64,000 nucleotides of DNA from Phlegmacium glaucopus (lineage: Eukaryota > Basidiomycota > Agaricomycetes > Agaricales > Cortinariaceae), in contig MU130497.1 of NCBI GenBank assembly GCA_015039465.1, positions 1,102,036-1,166,035 on the forward strand, given 5' to 3'. A program made the position numbers and the translations under genes. This document shows positions 35,533 through 46,578 of this stretch, piece after piece. Position 1 is the first letter of the stretch. Every line of letters starts with the position of its first letter. Below the pieces are notes generated by a model. It was not told where the DNA came from and did no database searches. It was given only the letters and a program-made list of their open reading frames with translations.

Positions 35533-35721
35533 GGATTTTACTATCATTTTAGAACATTTTTAGGGCTACAGTATGTAGGTACAGAAGAGCTTACAGAAGT
35601 CCACATACAGATGGCACCTGACGGAGGTCGGAACAAAAGTCCGCCGCCTCGCAGAGCCGAAAAACCGTCCGCATACCGACTTTTTGGCGAAAACCTACCT
35701 CACAGAGGGCTTTCGGGGGTC

Positions 35722-36287
35722 CTGATGTGAGACTGTCCGGAACTGCTCGAAGTGGCTCGAATATCGGAAATACCTCTACCGCCTGTCACCTACCTCAACA
35801 ATTTTGTCCCTTTATAGTGTTATACGTACCCACTTCTCTGACCCATTCTAATAGGGTAAAAATGTCGAAAATCATCTAATACTATTCCATGACTATAGTG
35901 GGTACAAGCTTGTATCGATATGCATTCAAGGATCATATGATGGTTATACATCTACATCTAAAATAGGCTTGAGTTGAAGACCAGTGATAGCCAAAGGAAT
36001 AATGAAAATAATGTTCACGGTATCCAACTCACTGTATAAATGCAAGGGCGATATGGCGGGACAGTAGCACAAGATGGGAGGATCCAAGAGAACGACGGAC
36101 ATTTGGATGACTGATCAAACTTCTTGGACTTTTTCATATGAAAATAGGAAAGGTTGCCTAGGTGACTAGATATGGCCAAGACTTTTCATGGGGACGGGAA
36201 TGCTGGCAGACAATCCATGGGGAGTCCGTCTTGAGCCGGCGGAGTTCCCATTCCGATTTTCCTGTGGGGTAATAGAGTTCACAAAAA
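35722..36287. other. Intergenic region, no gene seen
   Basis: Unique-looking sequence between the nested elements and the second transporter copy. It holds no frame over 66 codons and no recognised repeat. The right edge (from about 36268, GGGTAATAGA) is where similarity to the upstream region of transporter copy 1 starts. Confidence 0.4.
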
Positions 36288-37782
36288 CATCCGGTTCTCA
36301 GCGACTGTCAGCAATGGCATCGAAGCACCCCAGTCGGCAACAGCGTTATACAGCATTCTGGGACATTTGTCGGTATTTCACACGGTAGATGCTCTCAGTA
36401 CGCTTGTTAAAACTTATTCATTGATTGGTCTCATTATTAGAGAGGCTTCGCCTGCCCTGTTCGCAATTACAATGGGTATGTTCTTCAATTTTTTTCATAC
36501 TACTTAGACCTCACATGTATATTTTACAGGGACAGGCGCAATTAGCAATCTTTTTTTCGCATTTCCCTTCGGCACAGGAGCGCAACCCATGATTGTAATC
36601 AGCTTGATCATGTTTTTTCTCAACCTGTTCCTTTTCTGCTCTTTTTTCATTATTCTGGGTCTCAAGTATATCTGCTATCCGGACAGATGGTCATCAATGT
36701 TACGGAACCCAGTGGACAGCCTATACGCAGGATGCTTCCCCATGGGTGCCACCACAATAATCAGTATTGCTGTCGACGTCATAAACAGGAGATTGAATTA
36801 TGGCGGAAAATCGTTCCTCTATTTTATTTGGGCCATATGGTGGTTAGATGTCTTTGCCTCCTTCGCTTGTTGTTGGGTTGGTGTTCACGCTATGTCCGTT
36901 TCTGCTAGTTGTGTATTTCTCTTTGTGTGAATACTTATCCCACTTGCGGACTAGGATTACACGGCAGGAACACTCGTTAGATGCCATGACCGCAATGTGG
37001 TTACTCCCCGTTGTTACATTAATAGTCGGCTCATCATCCGGCGGCATTTTATGCAGAGCTCTACAGGTTCACTCTCAACTTCATGCCCTTCAGACCCTTG
37101 CGGTCTCAGTTTTTATGGTCGCAGTCGGCCTTGCTCTCGCATTGATGATCCTTACCGTATATCTCTTGCGGCTCATTATTCATGGTCTTCCACGCGGTAC
37201 CACCATTCTCTCTGTTTTTCTTCCACTCGGGCCGACAGGCCAGTCAGGCTACGCGATACTTCTTATTGGGGAGAATTCCAAGAAGCTTTTACCCTTTCCG
37301 TCCCAGAGTGACGATTTTTTGAATGCCACCTCAACAGGGACGATTGTTGAAGTGATGTGTATATGTGCATCTTTCCTTCTATGGTCGCTTGCAACAATGT
37401 GGATTCTGTATGCTCTGCTTGGCGTGTATTCTGGACTGAGGCAGTCAAGAATCACCTTCAGGCTGTCCTTTTGGGGATTAGTCTTTCCTAATGTGGCTAC
37501 CCTTCTCTTTCATCGCCTTATTACCACCCTCGCTAAAATCCTACAATCTTTTAGGGCGTCTATGCAAACCTTTCAATTCAACTCGGCATTATATTCGATT
37601 CAAAGGCGTTCCGAGTTTTTGGATCCTTTTATGCGGTGTGCACATTGCTCATCTGGTTGAGCATTGCCATTCGGTCGTTATTGGAATTGAAAAATTTCTA
37701 TCTCTTCGCAAACGCCTCTCTCAACCCTTCGCCTCCCGAAAAGCCTACATTACGGCACAGCAACAGGATTAACATTACATGA
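36288..37782 (+). pseudogene. Second, inverted copy of the SSU1-like transporter, 5' damaged
   Basis: Exons 36288-36475, 36530-36893, 36955-37492 and 37555-37782 match copy 1 (17979-19464) including all three introns, with only a few substitutions. Two changes hit the start: the initiator ATG of copy 1 is TTC here, and one T is missing in CAGCGACTGTCAGC (near 36304), so the N-terminal frame is broken and no in-frame ATG remains before the end of exon 1. The tail also differs: copy 1 ends ...PEKPAQQQD, this one ...PEKPTLRHSNRINIT with TGA at 37780-37782. Exons 2-4 stay open, so a shorter product from an internal start is conceivable, but it would lack the first membrane segments. Confidence 0.72.
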
Positions 37783-38481
37783 TCCCCTGGTTACATACTT
37801 ATAGACGCAAGGAACAATTTACGTACAACTTCTACTCAATGTCTCCCCATTCTAATTATAAAAGTACATGCTGTCAGAGTTCTGATCCGGATCCGTACCT
37901 ACGGCGCTGCAGGAGTCAATCCATACCCAAATTGAGGACATTTTCGTCTAGGACCGATAGCCACAATCCGAAGTAATTCTAGTCCATAATAAAGTTTGTA
38001 TTTGGACTCCCTCGCAATCGAGGATCAGGAGCTCTGAATAATTCCTGCCCCAGGGCCACAGATTCTGGACGCTTCATTTCTCAACTTAATTTCGTTCATG
38101 GCCTCAATGTGACCATTTCAATTGTGGCGGGATCGTCGATAAAGACGGGCCTTAACACGGTAAGTAGAATTCAGGGCATCCCAGACAACTGACCGAACAG
38201 CGAGTGACATAGACACGATCTCGACTGCACAGAATAACGAAAGCCCGAGAATATATGGCCATTGGGTTGGAGGCAGTGGAACAACCAGAGAGAGTCTTGG
38301 TTGTGCAAATACCTTGAGCTTGCAAAACCCGAATATGGTTCAAGCTGTTCGAACTCCAGTTGGGTATGAATTAGCTGACGAGACCTTGCGATTTCTTTTA
38401 AAAAAAGGGGGGGCACACGCGTCTGTTACTATTGGTACATTTCCATTCGAGATTTACATTTGGCCAGAGATTGGGTACACT
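37783..38481. other. Intergenic region, no gene seen
   Basis: Lies between the 3' ends of the transporter copy and the FAD oxidase. Short frames here (37779-37976, 38152-38416) show no domain. A poly-A tract is present near 38398. Confidence 0.4.
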
Positions 38482-40293
38482 TTACGGACTAGGAGTGATA
38501 GCAAACCATTTGTTGAAGATGTTCTCTGGATCATATTTCTTTTTCAGCTCTTGGAGCCTTGGATAATTGTCAAGAAACAAGGCCTCAGCCTTATTCTTCA
38601 CAATAACACCATCTTCTTCCTCAACATCTTGGTCTAATTCCGCATGTGAGCTACTGCAGCTGTTGAAGTATTAAGACTAAAAATCCACGTACCATAATTT
38701 CCATATCCTTGTTCAACGTGACCAAGTTGTTCTTGTTGTCCGGTGGCAACGATATCTGCAAGTTCCCGTGCGATAGTTCGTGCAAGCGTGAGATTCTCCG
38801 CTGTGATGTTTCTCCATGTCATGAGCGCAATTCCATGGGCGAATGTGGGTCTTCGGAATGCACAAGTGCCGTTGGGAATGCTCTGGATCTTCTTGAAAGG
38901 GGTGTATTCCAGAATGATGACAGGATGGATCTCTCCGCCGGCCAGGGAAAGTAATCGATCAATCACCTTCTTGGTTGAGGGTAGATGAGGCTTGATATGA
39001 GATAAGCTTTTGATAAGACGGCCCTGTCCGTGACCAAGCATTGCATTCTGAAGTGGTGGTTAATCGCTATAAGTGAATCAGAAATATGGAAATCATCGCA
39101 ACCTGTGATCCATTGAGTGCTTCATAAGGTATCTCTTTTGCAAGATCAACAATTGGTTCTATGAGAGGAAGGGTTTCAGGCTTGAGTAAATAAGGCAATC
39201 AAAGTATCCAAGAACGAGCTTACTGAGATCAAAGAAGGGTTTGAAATTCGCCCTCCCTTCCGCCTCAGAACCGTTGTAGAAGAATTGCACAGCGATTTGG
39301 GGCTACATAAAATTGGGTTTGATTGAATGTCAGAAGGGTTTGCCTGATAGGAAGAATACCTACCACCGTAGGAGTAGTCGGAATGATAGTCAAAGCGATA
39401 GACAATGCCTCTTTCTCTCCAACATTCGACCACCACGTGTTTGCGACTTCAAACAGCTGTTCTAAGGTATCGGGAGAGTATACGGCAGGACCTGCGAAGA
39501 CTGTTCGTCTCTGAGGATGGAGTTTGAGTACAAATTGGGTAACAACGCCAAAGTTGCATCCTCCTCCTCGGATGCCCCAGAAAAGATCAGAGTTTTCAGT
39601 CTCACTCGCGGTCAGAATAGACCCATCGCTGGTGACGATTGTAACCTAGTTGAGATTTCAGGTAAATATGGGTCTATAGCGCGAATCTAGAAAGAAAACT
39701 ACCTTGACAAGGTTGTCGATGACGAGCCCATGCTCACCGGTGAGTAGACCAACGCCTCCTCCAAGAGTTAATCTATTTCAGAGCTAGCAGGTCAAAAAGA
39801 CTGGATCGTAAAAGATGATTATCAAGGAACCATACCCTCCGACTCCAGTCTGAAGACATTAGATAAAGGAAAAATTAAAGGCTCGGGAGGTACGACATAC
39901 ATGGTTCACGGTTCCACCAACTGTGGCCAAATCATGTTGAATAGCTGCCCGGTCGACATACTCCCAAATCGCTCCGCCGCCTACATAAGCAAGCTTGTCC
40001 TCTGGGTGGATCTGGACTGTGTTCAAGTGACGGGAGAGATCGATCACCAAGCCCTCGGTAGACGATGCTCCAGCAGTACTATGGCCTCCACCACGGATAG
40101 CGATTGGAAGCTTATTCTCTTTTGCGTAGGCAATAGCGAGAGCGACGTCATCTGGAGTTTTGACGAACGCGACAATTTGTGCATTGGTCTGTGCATTTAA
40201 AGCCCAACGACCGATAGCCTGTGCGTAATCGTCATCGGTGGGGGTAGATATGTCGCCCTTGAAGGACTGTTTGAGAGAGGTAAGGTTAGACAT
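38482..40293 (-). CDS. FAD-linked oxidase with BBE domain (berberine-bridge/6-hydroxynicotine oxidase type)
   Basis: Starts at MSNLTSLKQSFKGDIS (ATG 40293). The N-terminal FAD-binding type-4 fold shows FVKTPDDVALAIAYAKENKLPIAIRGGGHS..., in which the GGGHS motif includes the His that usually carries covalent FAD, then LVIDLSRHLNTVQI and GGGAIWEYVDRAA. Further exons carry LTGEHGLVIDNLVK, NGDLFWGIRGGGCNFGVVT and the substrate domain, and the BBE end LDNYPRLQELKKKYDPENIFNKWFAI with TAA at 38482. About 450-500 residues over many short exons. The splice near 38650-38690 does not resolve cleanly by eye, so a late frameshift is not excluded. The substrate cannot be inferred; such oxidases act on alkaloid-like or carbohydrate-like compounds. 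Confidence 0.82.
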
Positions 40294-40528
40294 CGGACGG
40301 TGGGAGAGGAAGAACCTCAAACCAATGGCGATTAAATAAGTCTGCCCTAATGCCGAGTGGGTATAAACCAATTCCCCCCATTGAGTAGATAATCATCTAC
40401 GTCTACTAGGATGTGGTACGTGGTGCAGCGGCACATCGGCCAGGACTAGAGCCGGATGTGATGTCCAAAATAAAACAAGATAAAAACATCAGATCAGAAA
40501 TATCGGCAGTCCCCTTCATAGGAACGAC

Positions 40529-41690
40529 ATGTCTGTCCAAATATTTCCCCCTGAAATATTGGATCTCTTCCTCAATGAACTCGCTTCGGCCACTACAAAT
40601 CCGCAATCGCGAGCAGCTTTGTTGGCTTGTACCCTAGTAAACAGACAATTCTATTATCAAGCGAGCTCATATATCTTTTCATCCCTCACGATATACACTC
40701 AAAATCGTCTCAACGCCTTGCTTGATATTTTAAACGTCAATCCTGATATAGCTCGGCATATACGCTCGTTTACAGTAAAGCATCAACCCTCCTCCGAACG
40801 TCTATCCGCTGTCTTCAGACAGCTACGTCACCTACAGGAATTCAGATGGATCGGTCGGCCTACCTTCTTCTATATCCATGCTATGCTCATAGCGATTACT
40901 CTGTCCGTCAGTAGCCTTTGCAGTGATCTTCCTTATCTTACTGTGCTCCATCTCGAGAACATGAAGGACTTCCCGCTATCCCTCTTCTCTTCATGCTGCC
41001 ATCTAGAATCGCTCACTCTCTTCAGAGTTTTATTTGCGAAAATACAACCAGAGACACTGTCACGTTCACTCTTTCCATCATTGAGGAGGCTGAGCATTTC
41101 GGGCCCATTGTCAAACGACGATGAGGCGGTTGGAACAATCATGACCCATGCGGCTCCGACATTGACTACCCTCATTCTGTGTGATCCACTTGACAATAAT
41201 TGTAAGTTGTGTAATTCGCCCGCTTCATATACTCGATTTATCTCTCTACATAGTTGGGTATTTCAAATCAACCGTCGTCCTCCAAGCCCTAGAATCCATC
41301 CAGATCTCATGCATGATATTTCTGTATGATGCCAACCCTGTCCCAACCTTCTTATCCCAGTTCCTTGACCATTCCACACCGATGCTCACCCAGATCCAAA
41401 TTAAATGTATCTGCAATGACAAGCACAGCAGGATACATCATCCCTTATTCAAAGGGTTTTTACCCATAGACGAAATCTTATCAAGTCCAAAATATCAAGC
41501 TCTCAAGACCCTTGATCTCATTTTCGTAGACATATACTCTCCTCAGCTCCGCCCGGACTCATTGGAAGTTCGAACGTTGCTCAATGAGATTCTTCCAGCT
41601 GTGTCGTCTCGTAGTCAGACTGAAATAAAGATTACGGCTGGTTCTCCCCGACCGCTATATTCTTGTGTAGAAGTCCATTTCGTCTTTTAG
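40529..41690 (+). CDS. F-box protein with degenerate leucine-rich region
   Basis: Starts at ATG 40529 with MSVQIFPPEILDLFLNELAS..., an F-box of about 45 residues whose L/P..L pattern and later CTLVNRQFYYQAS fit the usual Skp1-binding motif. It continues with Leu-rich segments (LQEFRWIG, LTVLHLENMKDFPL, LESLTLFRVLF, LRRLSISGP) resembling imperfect LRRs. One intron of about 50 bp joins ...CDPLDNN to FGYFKSTVVLQALESI; the stop is TAG at 41690. About 370 residues. Likely a substrate receptor of an SCF ubiquitin ligase by family; such genes are numerous in mushroom genomes. Divergent from the FAD oxidase, with 235 bp between starts. Confidence 0.72.
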
Positions 41691-42505
41691 ATTCATGTTT
41701 TTTTTTTTCGGTGTTCAATTTATATTGTGAGAGGCGAGACCGTTCTGGGCTTCAGTTAAAGCAAACCTTCCTGCTACTGAGAATGTTATATGTATAAATA
41801 CCCGTGCCGGAGGAATTGCTAGCATCAGCATTTGAACATTTAAGTTTGGTATTATCTCACCCAGGAAACCTGTGAAAACCAGCGAAAACCACGAAACCAC
41901 GAAACTTGGAGACTTCTGTCCCATTTCACAGAAACCCTTCAAAATGGCAGGTGACAGAAACCTCCTATGGAAACTAAGAAAAACATGGCATGAAACCCGT
42001 AGCGCCTCATTTAACATGGTAGTATCTGTAGACACAAAGCAATGGTTACAACATACATTGTACGGATCAGTCTGAGATTTCCGATTGAGGACTCAGTCTA
42101 TTCATACAGTGATTGCCGGTCGGATTACCGAAGCACGTGAAAGCGAGATCAATGATGGTTGTCACAAATAATTGAATACAAAGGCGGGCCTCGTCGTTGA
42201 CGACGGTTGATGGGCAACAGACAACTTACAAGCTTAGGGGGTCTATCATTAGCAGGATTACTTCACTTCACGCTTCATTCTGAAACAGGCTCTGTGTGGT
42301 ATCATGACCGGTTGAGACCGGTTGAAGGCAATGTCGATATCGATCCCGTGTCGCGTGCTATTTATGTAACCTCCTCTGCTCTCAGTCAGAACTCGGATAT
42401 ACTGTGCTGAAAGCAACGGCCTGCTCAAACCAGTAACAGGCTGACTACTGAAACTATACGCTAGGGGACTGGTGTACCGAAAATCCAAAATACTGTGGCT
42501 ATTGG
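41691..42505. other. Intergenic region, no gene seen
   Basis: A T-rich run follows the F-box gene. Frames at 41715-42075 and 42207-42533 show no domain. Confidence 0.35.
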
Positions 42506-42508
42506 TAG

Positions 42509-43368
42509 CTACCAGTAGAAGCCGGGTTGACAAAGGGATGACGACTCGGTGGCGGCACTCTTGGGTCCATTGATGGGCTCATCATCAGTTGTATGGGATA
42601 TAGCCTTTATCAGGGCGTATTGCGAGCCAGAAATCATTCCGTTCCCATTCAGATTTGGAAGTACAGCATCTACAGTGCTGAAACCTGCTTCGCGAAGCAA
42701 TGGCCATTCTGCAGCAATAGTCTTCGGTCCATTGATGAGCTTATCATCAGTTGTATAGGGTATAGCCTTTATCAGGGCATACTTCGTTCCAGAAAAGAAG
42801 TAAATCTCGCTTTTGTCATGTGGGCTTGGAAAAGTAGCATCCACAGTGTTGAATCTGGCCTGTCGATTGAATCTGGCCTGTCGAAGGGACCGCCATTCTG
42901 TGGCAATGGTCTTTGATCCGTTGATGAGGCGGTCGCCAGCCGTACTAGGGACAACCTGCACAAAGTTGGGTTCCAGAGAAGAAGTAAGTTTCTCCACCGC
43001 CATTTGGGCTTGAAATGACAGCGTTAATTCTACGAAGCAATGAAAGCCACTCGTTAATAATGGGTTTCAGTCCGATCATGGTCGTATCGTCGACTTTTCT
43101 GGGAGTGAATCTGATTCTGACATATTGATTGAATGCGAAGAAATATGCTTGTGAAGGCTCTCTGGGACAGAGAAGACTGCGACTCGCAATCGCCCAACAG
43201 GTCGTCGTCGACGGGTTCGTCATCCCCTCGCATAATAATATTCTTATAGATTTGGCTTGTGGACTGACAACGACATGGCTCGGGGAGGGGGGATGAGGAT
43301 TGTTGCGTGCAGCTGTTTTCAATCCCAAAATGTATTTTTAGGCGTTCGATGTTGGGCGGATGCAACAA
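42509..43368 (-). pseudogene. Hemopexin-like repeat protein, frameshifted
   Basis: Minus-strand frames encode at least four hemopexin-type blades. The visible repeat pattern is YFFSGTKYALIKAIPYTTDDKLINGPKTIAAEWPLL..AGFSTVDA; a second frame (43328-42945) carries the first blades QAYFFAFNQYVRIRFTPRKVDD and GGETYFFSGTQ. The two frames must be joined by a one-base shift around 42950, and the N-terminus shifts again near 43160. Fungal and plant relatives are small four-bladed propellers, some of which bind polyamines or sugars. No signal peptide was seen. With two apparent frameshifts this is most likely a pseudogene, although assembly errors cannot be excluded. Confidence 0.6.
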
Positions 43369-43755
43369 ATTTTACAACCATAGAAGCGAGAGCGAGGGAG
43401 AGGCTCTGACGAACGCGATCATCTTATTTTTTTAATTCCAATACAAGTCCTGTGGGGCCATGCCCTATGTCGGACTGCTACTTTACTGTTCTACTCTAGC
43501 TGGTACTGATATATATTGGATTGTGTCAATCTGTGTGAACGAGTGGTGGCCTTCTTAGAAGATGCGCGAGAATGTAATTATGGTGAAGTGTATCGTAGGA
43601 GTGAAATGAGACAGTCCTCTTGGTTTGTGTCTGTCTGTAGGTATAGCGTTCCATGCGTATCCACGAAACACTTCATTGTGTTGATATATCTGAAAATAGC
43701 CGCGAGATTCTTTTTGTCTCCTAGAATACCCATCCATATCCAGTTCTCTTCCTAC

Positions 43756-43985
43756 CTTGAACGCGATAATTTGTGCATTGGCCTGTGAATTTAAAGCCCA
43801 ACCACCGATAGCCTGTGCGTAATCGGCATCAGTGGGGGTAGATATGTCGCCCCTGAAGGACCGTTTGAGAAAGAACCTCAAACCAATGGCGATTAAATAA
43901 ACAAGGAAGCTCTATGTATAAACGACTCGGACCCAAGTGGGTATAAATCAGCTCCCCAATTGAGTAGACAATCATCTACATCTTC
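43756..43985 (-). pseudogene. Remnant of the FAD oxidase first exon
   Basis: On the minus strand it encodes SFRGDISTPTDADYAQAIGGWALNSQANAQIIAF, matching the N-terminal exon of the oxidase at 38482-40293, and its upstream flank (ATGGCGATTAAATAA and AGTGGGTATAAA) matches 40310-40390. The start region is altered by a deletion and the frame runs into unrelated sequence downstream. It sits about 3.5 kb from the intact gene in the same orientation. Confidence 0.65.
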
Positions 43986-44690
43986 GATAATATTGAGGAC
44001 TAATTGCAGTACCTTGAGAGATTAACCGGGAATCTCCGTAGGTGTATTAGGCGTTAAGGTGATGCGATTCTGAAGCTTTCTAAAGCGGGACTTGCCGGCT
44101 CGTGTCCCGCGATGATCTGCTATTGAGGTCTTCGGGCATCACCGACGCTCTCCGACACTCTGTGAAAAGTAAAAGACGCTAAATAGGAAGGTATATTTTA
44201 GCAGAGTAAAGCAGACCTCGAGAACTTAGATTCATTACTCTTTGTTTCTTACTCTGATATGTAATATACTTCTTTCAATTATATACCATGGATGATTTTG
44301 ATCATTTTCCGACTCTCAATGAGATCCTGGATTCTTTGTCAACCCTTACAAGAAGCTTCAATCCATCTGAAACTCGTGTAAAGGTACATTTTCTTGTTGT
44401 TTAGAAAGCTTAGCTCGGAAAGATGGATTTTGAGGCGTTGTGTATGTCAAACGGTGAGAGGAGGAGTGAAAGAGTGACCGTCATTGACATTCTGTCGCAG
44501 CTCTCTCAAAGCTCTCTGCTAAAATGTACCGTGTCGATCATAGCGCGCGACATGAGCCGGCAAGTCCCGGTCTTATATCGAAGGACCGGTCACGAGTCTA
44601 CCTGATCTTATCCTATCCTTTGATGAGTCAACCTCAGTTGCTTACCACCACATATGACATTACTAATGTAACACTCCTTGAACATCAACC
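43986..44690. other. Intergenic region with a short inverted repeat
   Basis: GCGGGACTTGCCGGCTCGTG (about 44094-44113) is inverted relative to GACATGAGCCGGCAAGTCCC (about 44549-44568), a possible small MITE or two fragments. No target duplicate was found. Near the right end lies the promoter of the next gene. Confidence 0.35.
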
Positions 44691-46423
44691 ATGTCCTTGT
44701 CTCGTCTGTCATATACCCTGAGCAAGAAAGGCCAACTTCACTTCCCTGGCATTTCTTACACCTCTAAGAAAGTAACAGAAGATCTTCTATTGAAGGATGC
44801 TGAAGTCCATCACTGTTTCTTTAGAGCTTCAGGGTTTCATAACCATTTGAGCCACCAGTGAGTAATCATATCTCATGTATTCAGCCGTTGAATATCACTG
44901 AAATATTTCTAAGCTTATTGGCGGTATATGATCTAGGAGCATCGGCTGGTCATATTCAGAAAATATACGAAGATGAGGCTCGTGCTCAACGCCCTATCAT
45001 ACTCGAGTCAAAGGACGAGTCTATCGTCGTTTCCAAAGAAAACTGGACTCAATATCTTGAGAACCAAAGGTGCGTTGAAAGCCGTAAGTCTCTATGCACT
45101 CAACTGAGGGACCCTTAAAGCGCATATGGTGCTTTTGTTAAATTCTTTGCCGGCCAAGTTGAAGAGCTTGGAGTAACTGGTACACTTGAAAAATATATTT
45201 TCGACCCGGAGGTCAATAAGAATGGCGTCAATATGTTGTCTCGAGTCGTGGCTGGCGCGTAAGCATTTTTTCTAGCATTACCGTTGATATTTTTGTCTGA
45301 CATGGCTTGCGTAAAAAAAGACTCCATCCGTTCATTCATATAGGTGTAAGCCATTGAATGTACTCTAACATTATATCTATACAAACTCATGTCATCTAGT
45401 ATGGTGCTGAATTCGGAGATAAAGCCCTCATTGCCACCGGTAGGCTTCTCCATTTGTCAAATGACGCACCCCCCATGTTGACGTCTCTTCTAAGGCCTTG
45501 CGGAAGCCGCTATGACTGGCGCTTTGCCTGATAACCTTTTTCCCTCTGCAAAGACGGAAGAGAAAGTGGAACCCTCCCAGAGTATCACTCTCCTTGAACT
45601 CTTTGCCCAGGTCTATGAATCTAAAATCCTCCACCCGCCAATGCCATACGACCCAAATGCTCTCCTCAGCGCGCGTACAAGGCTTGCTTTAGCTAATGGA
45701 GGCGCTGAAGAAATCCAGCGCCTCTGTTCACAATATGGACTCTTTGGCGATTTCAATGAAGCAGACATCGCATCCAAAGTTGAAGAATGCATCTGGTTAT
45801 CTACTCTTCTAATGACAGCTACAGGCAAAGAAGGAAGAAAGCCGAGATTAGATTTCTTCCTCATGCATCTTGTCACCTCTTCCCTTTTCCTCAATCCGTT
45901 ATTTTCGGTACTTAAGAAGCCTGCACATAAAAGTGCCCTGTTGAGCGCATATATTCCTGTAGTCGTCCTTATCACCTTAGCGAGAGGTCGACCAAGGATC
46001 AATCCGGAGCTATTGATGTCCTACACTGATGTACCTCGCCCACCCGTCTCCGCTGGTAGTTTCCCAGAACCTAGCAGCGCGTCTTTAGGAAACCCCCGAA
46101 CTGATGCCGATTATAATCCCTGGCCAGCGATCATCGAAGCTGTTCAGTATCATCGCGACTCGCACGTCCCCAAGGCACTTCGCACTCTCATCTTCGCTTC
46201 GCAGAAATATGGCGATAAAGCACCTGGAGCGGCTATTGGAGCGTTCCATCGAGATTCCGGCGCTGAAACGCACAACGGGACGGGTAAATTGGATGGAACT
46301 ATCTTTACGAGGGCTGCGGGGCTGGTGATGGAAACCTTGGGATGGGTAAGCTATGGACAGAATGAGGGTAAATGGGACGGGAGTGCACTTGGATGGGATG
46401 CTGCTTGGGATTCTGGTGATTGA
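44691..46423 (+). CDS. Questin-oxidase-like protein (DUF4243-type)
   Basis: Starts MSLSRLSYTLSKKGQLHFPG (ATG 44691). Small exons carry FHNHLSHH, LLAVYDLGASAGHIQKIYEDE, AYGAFVKFFAGQVEELGV, LHPFIHIG, YGAEFGDKALIATG and LAEAAMTGALPDNLFPSAK, then one long exon to TGA at 46423. The conserved His residues in NHLSHH and HPFIHIGYGAEFGD fit the questin oxidase family, named for an enzyme that opens anthraquinone rings in fungal metabolism. About 450 residues. Many basidiomycetes have relatives without any known anthraquinone pathway and no polyketide synthase is nearby, so the real substrate is open. The gene ends 155 bp from the convergent 3beta-HSD-like gene. Confidence 0.75.
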
Positions 46424-46578
46424 ATTCATGAAGGGAGAAAGAATTGAAGTTTTAATTTTTATTGTTGTAATTATATGATCATCTCGCTACTATCGTCGTA
46501 TCTGTAAAACCAAATATTGTATAGTATCCTATATATGCAGGTATAAAGATAAAGCTCTACAAGGACTTAAAACCCTGC

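Larger units (their letters stand above)
30704..35721. mobile_element. Outer short TIR element, now split by two insertions
   Basis: GACCCCCCGAAAGCCCTCTG at 30704-30723, continuing GGGAGGTAG, matches the reverse complement of the right end (35695-35721: CTACCTCACAGAGGGCTTTC then GGGGGTC). Between them, excluding the Tc1/mariner-like insertion (30737-34717) and the MITE (34859-35532), only about 350 bp remain, rich in TCCGCATAC/TCCACATAC motifs on both sides. It is thus a short non-autonomous element. I see no certain target-site duplicate outside the TIRs. Confidence 0.5.

Noticed and set aside
30704..35721. Target-site duplicate for the outer TIR element
   Set aside because: Flanks (CACGCCAA on the left, CTGATGTG on the right) do not match convincingly.
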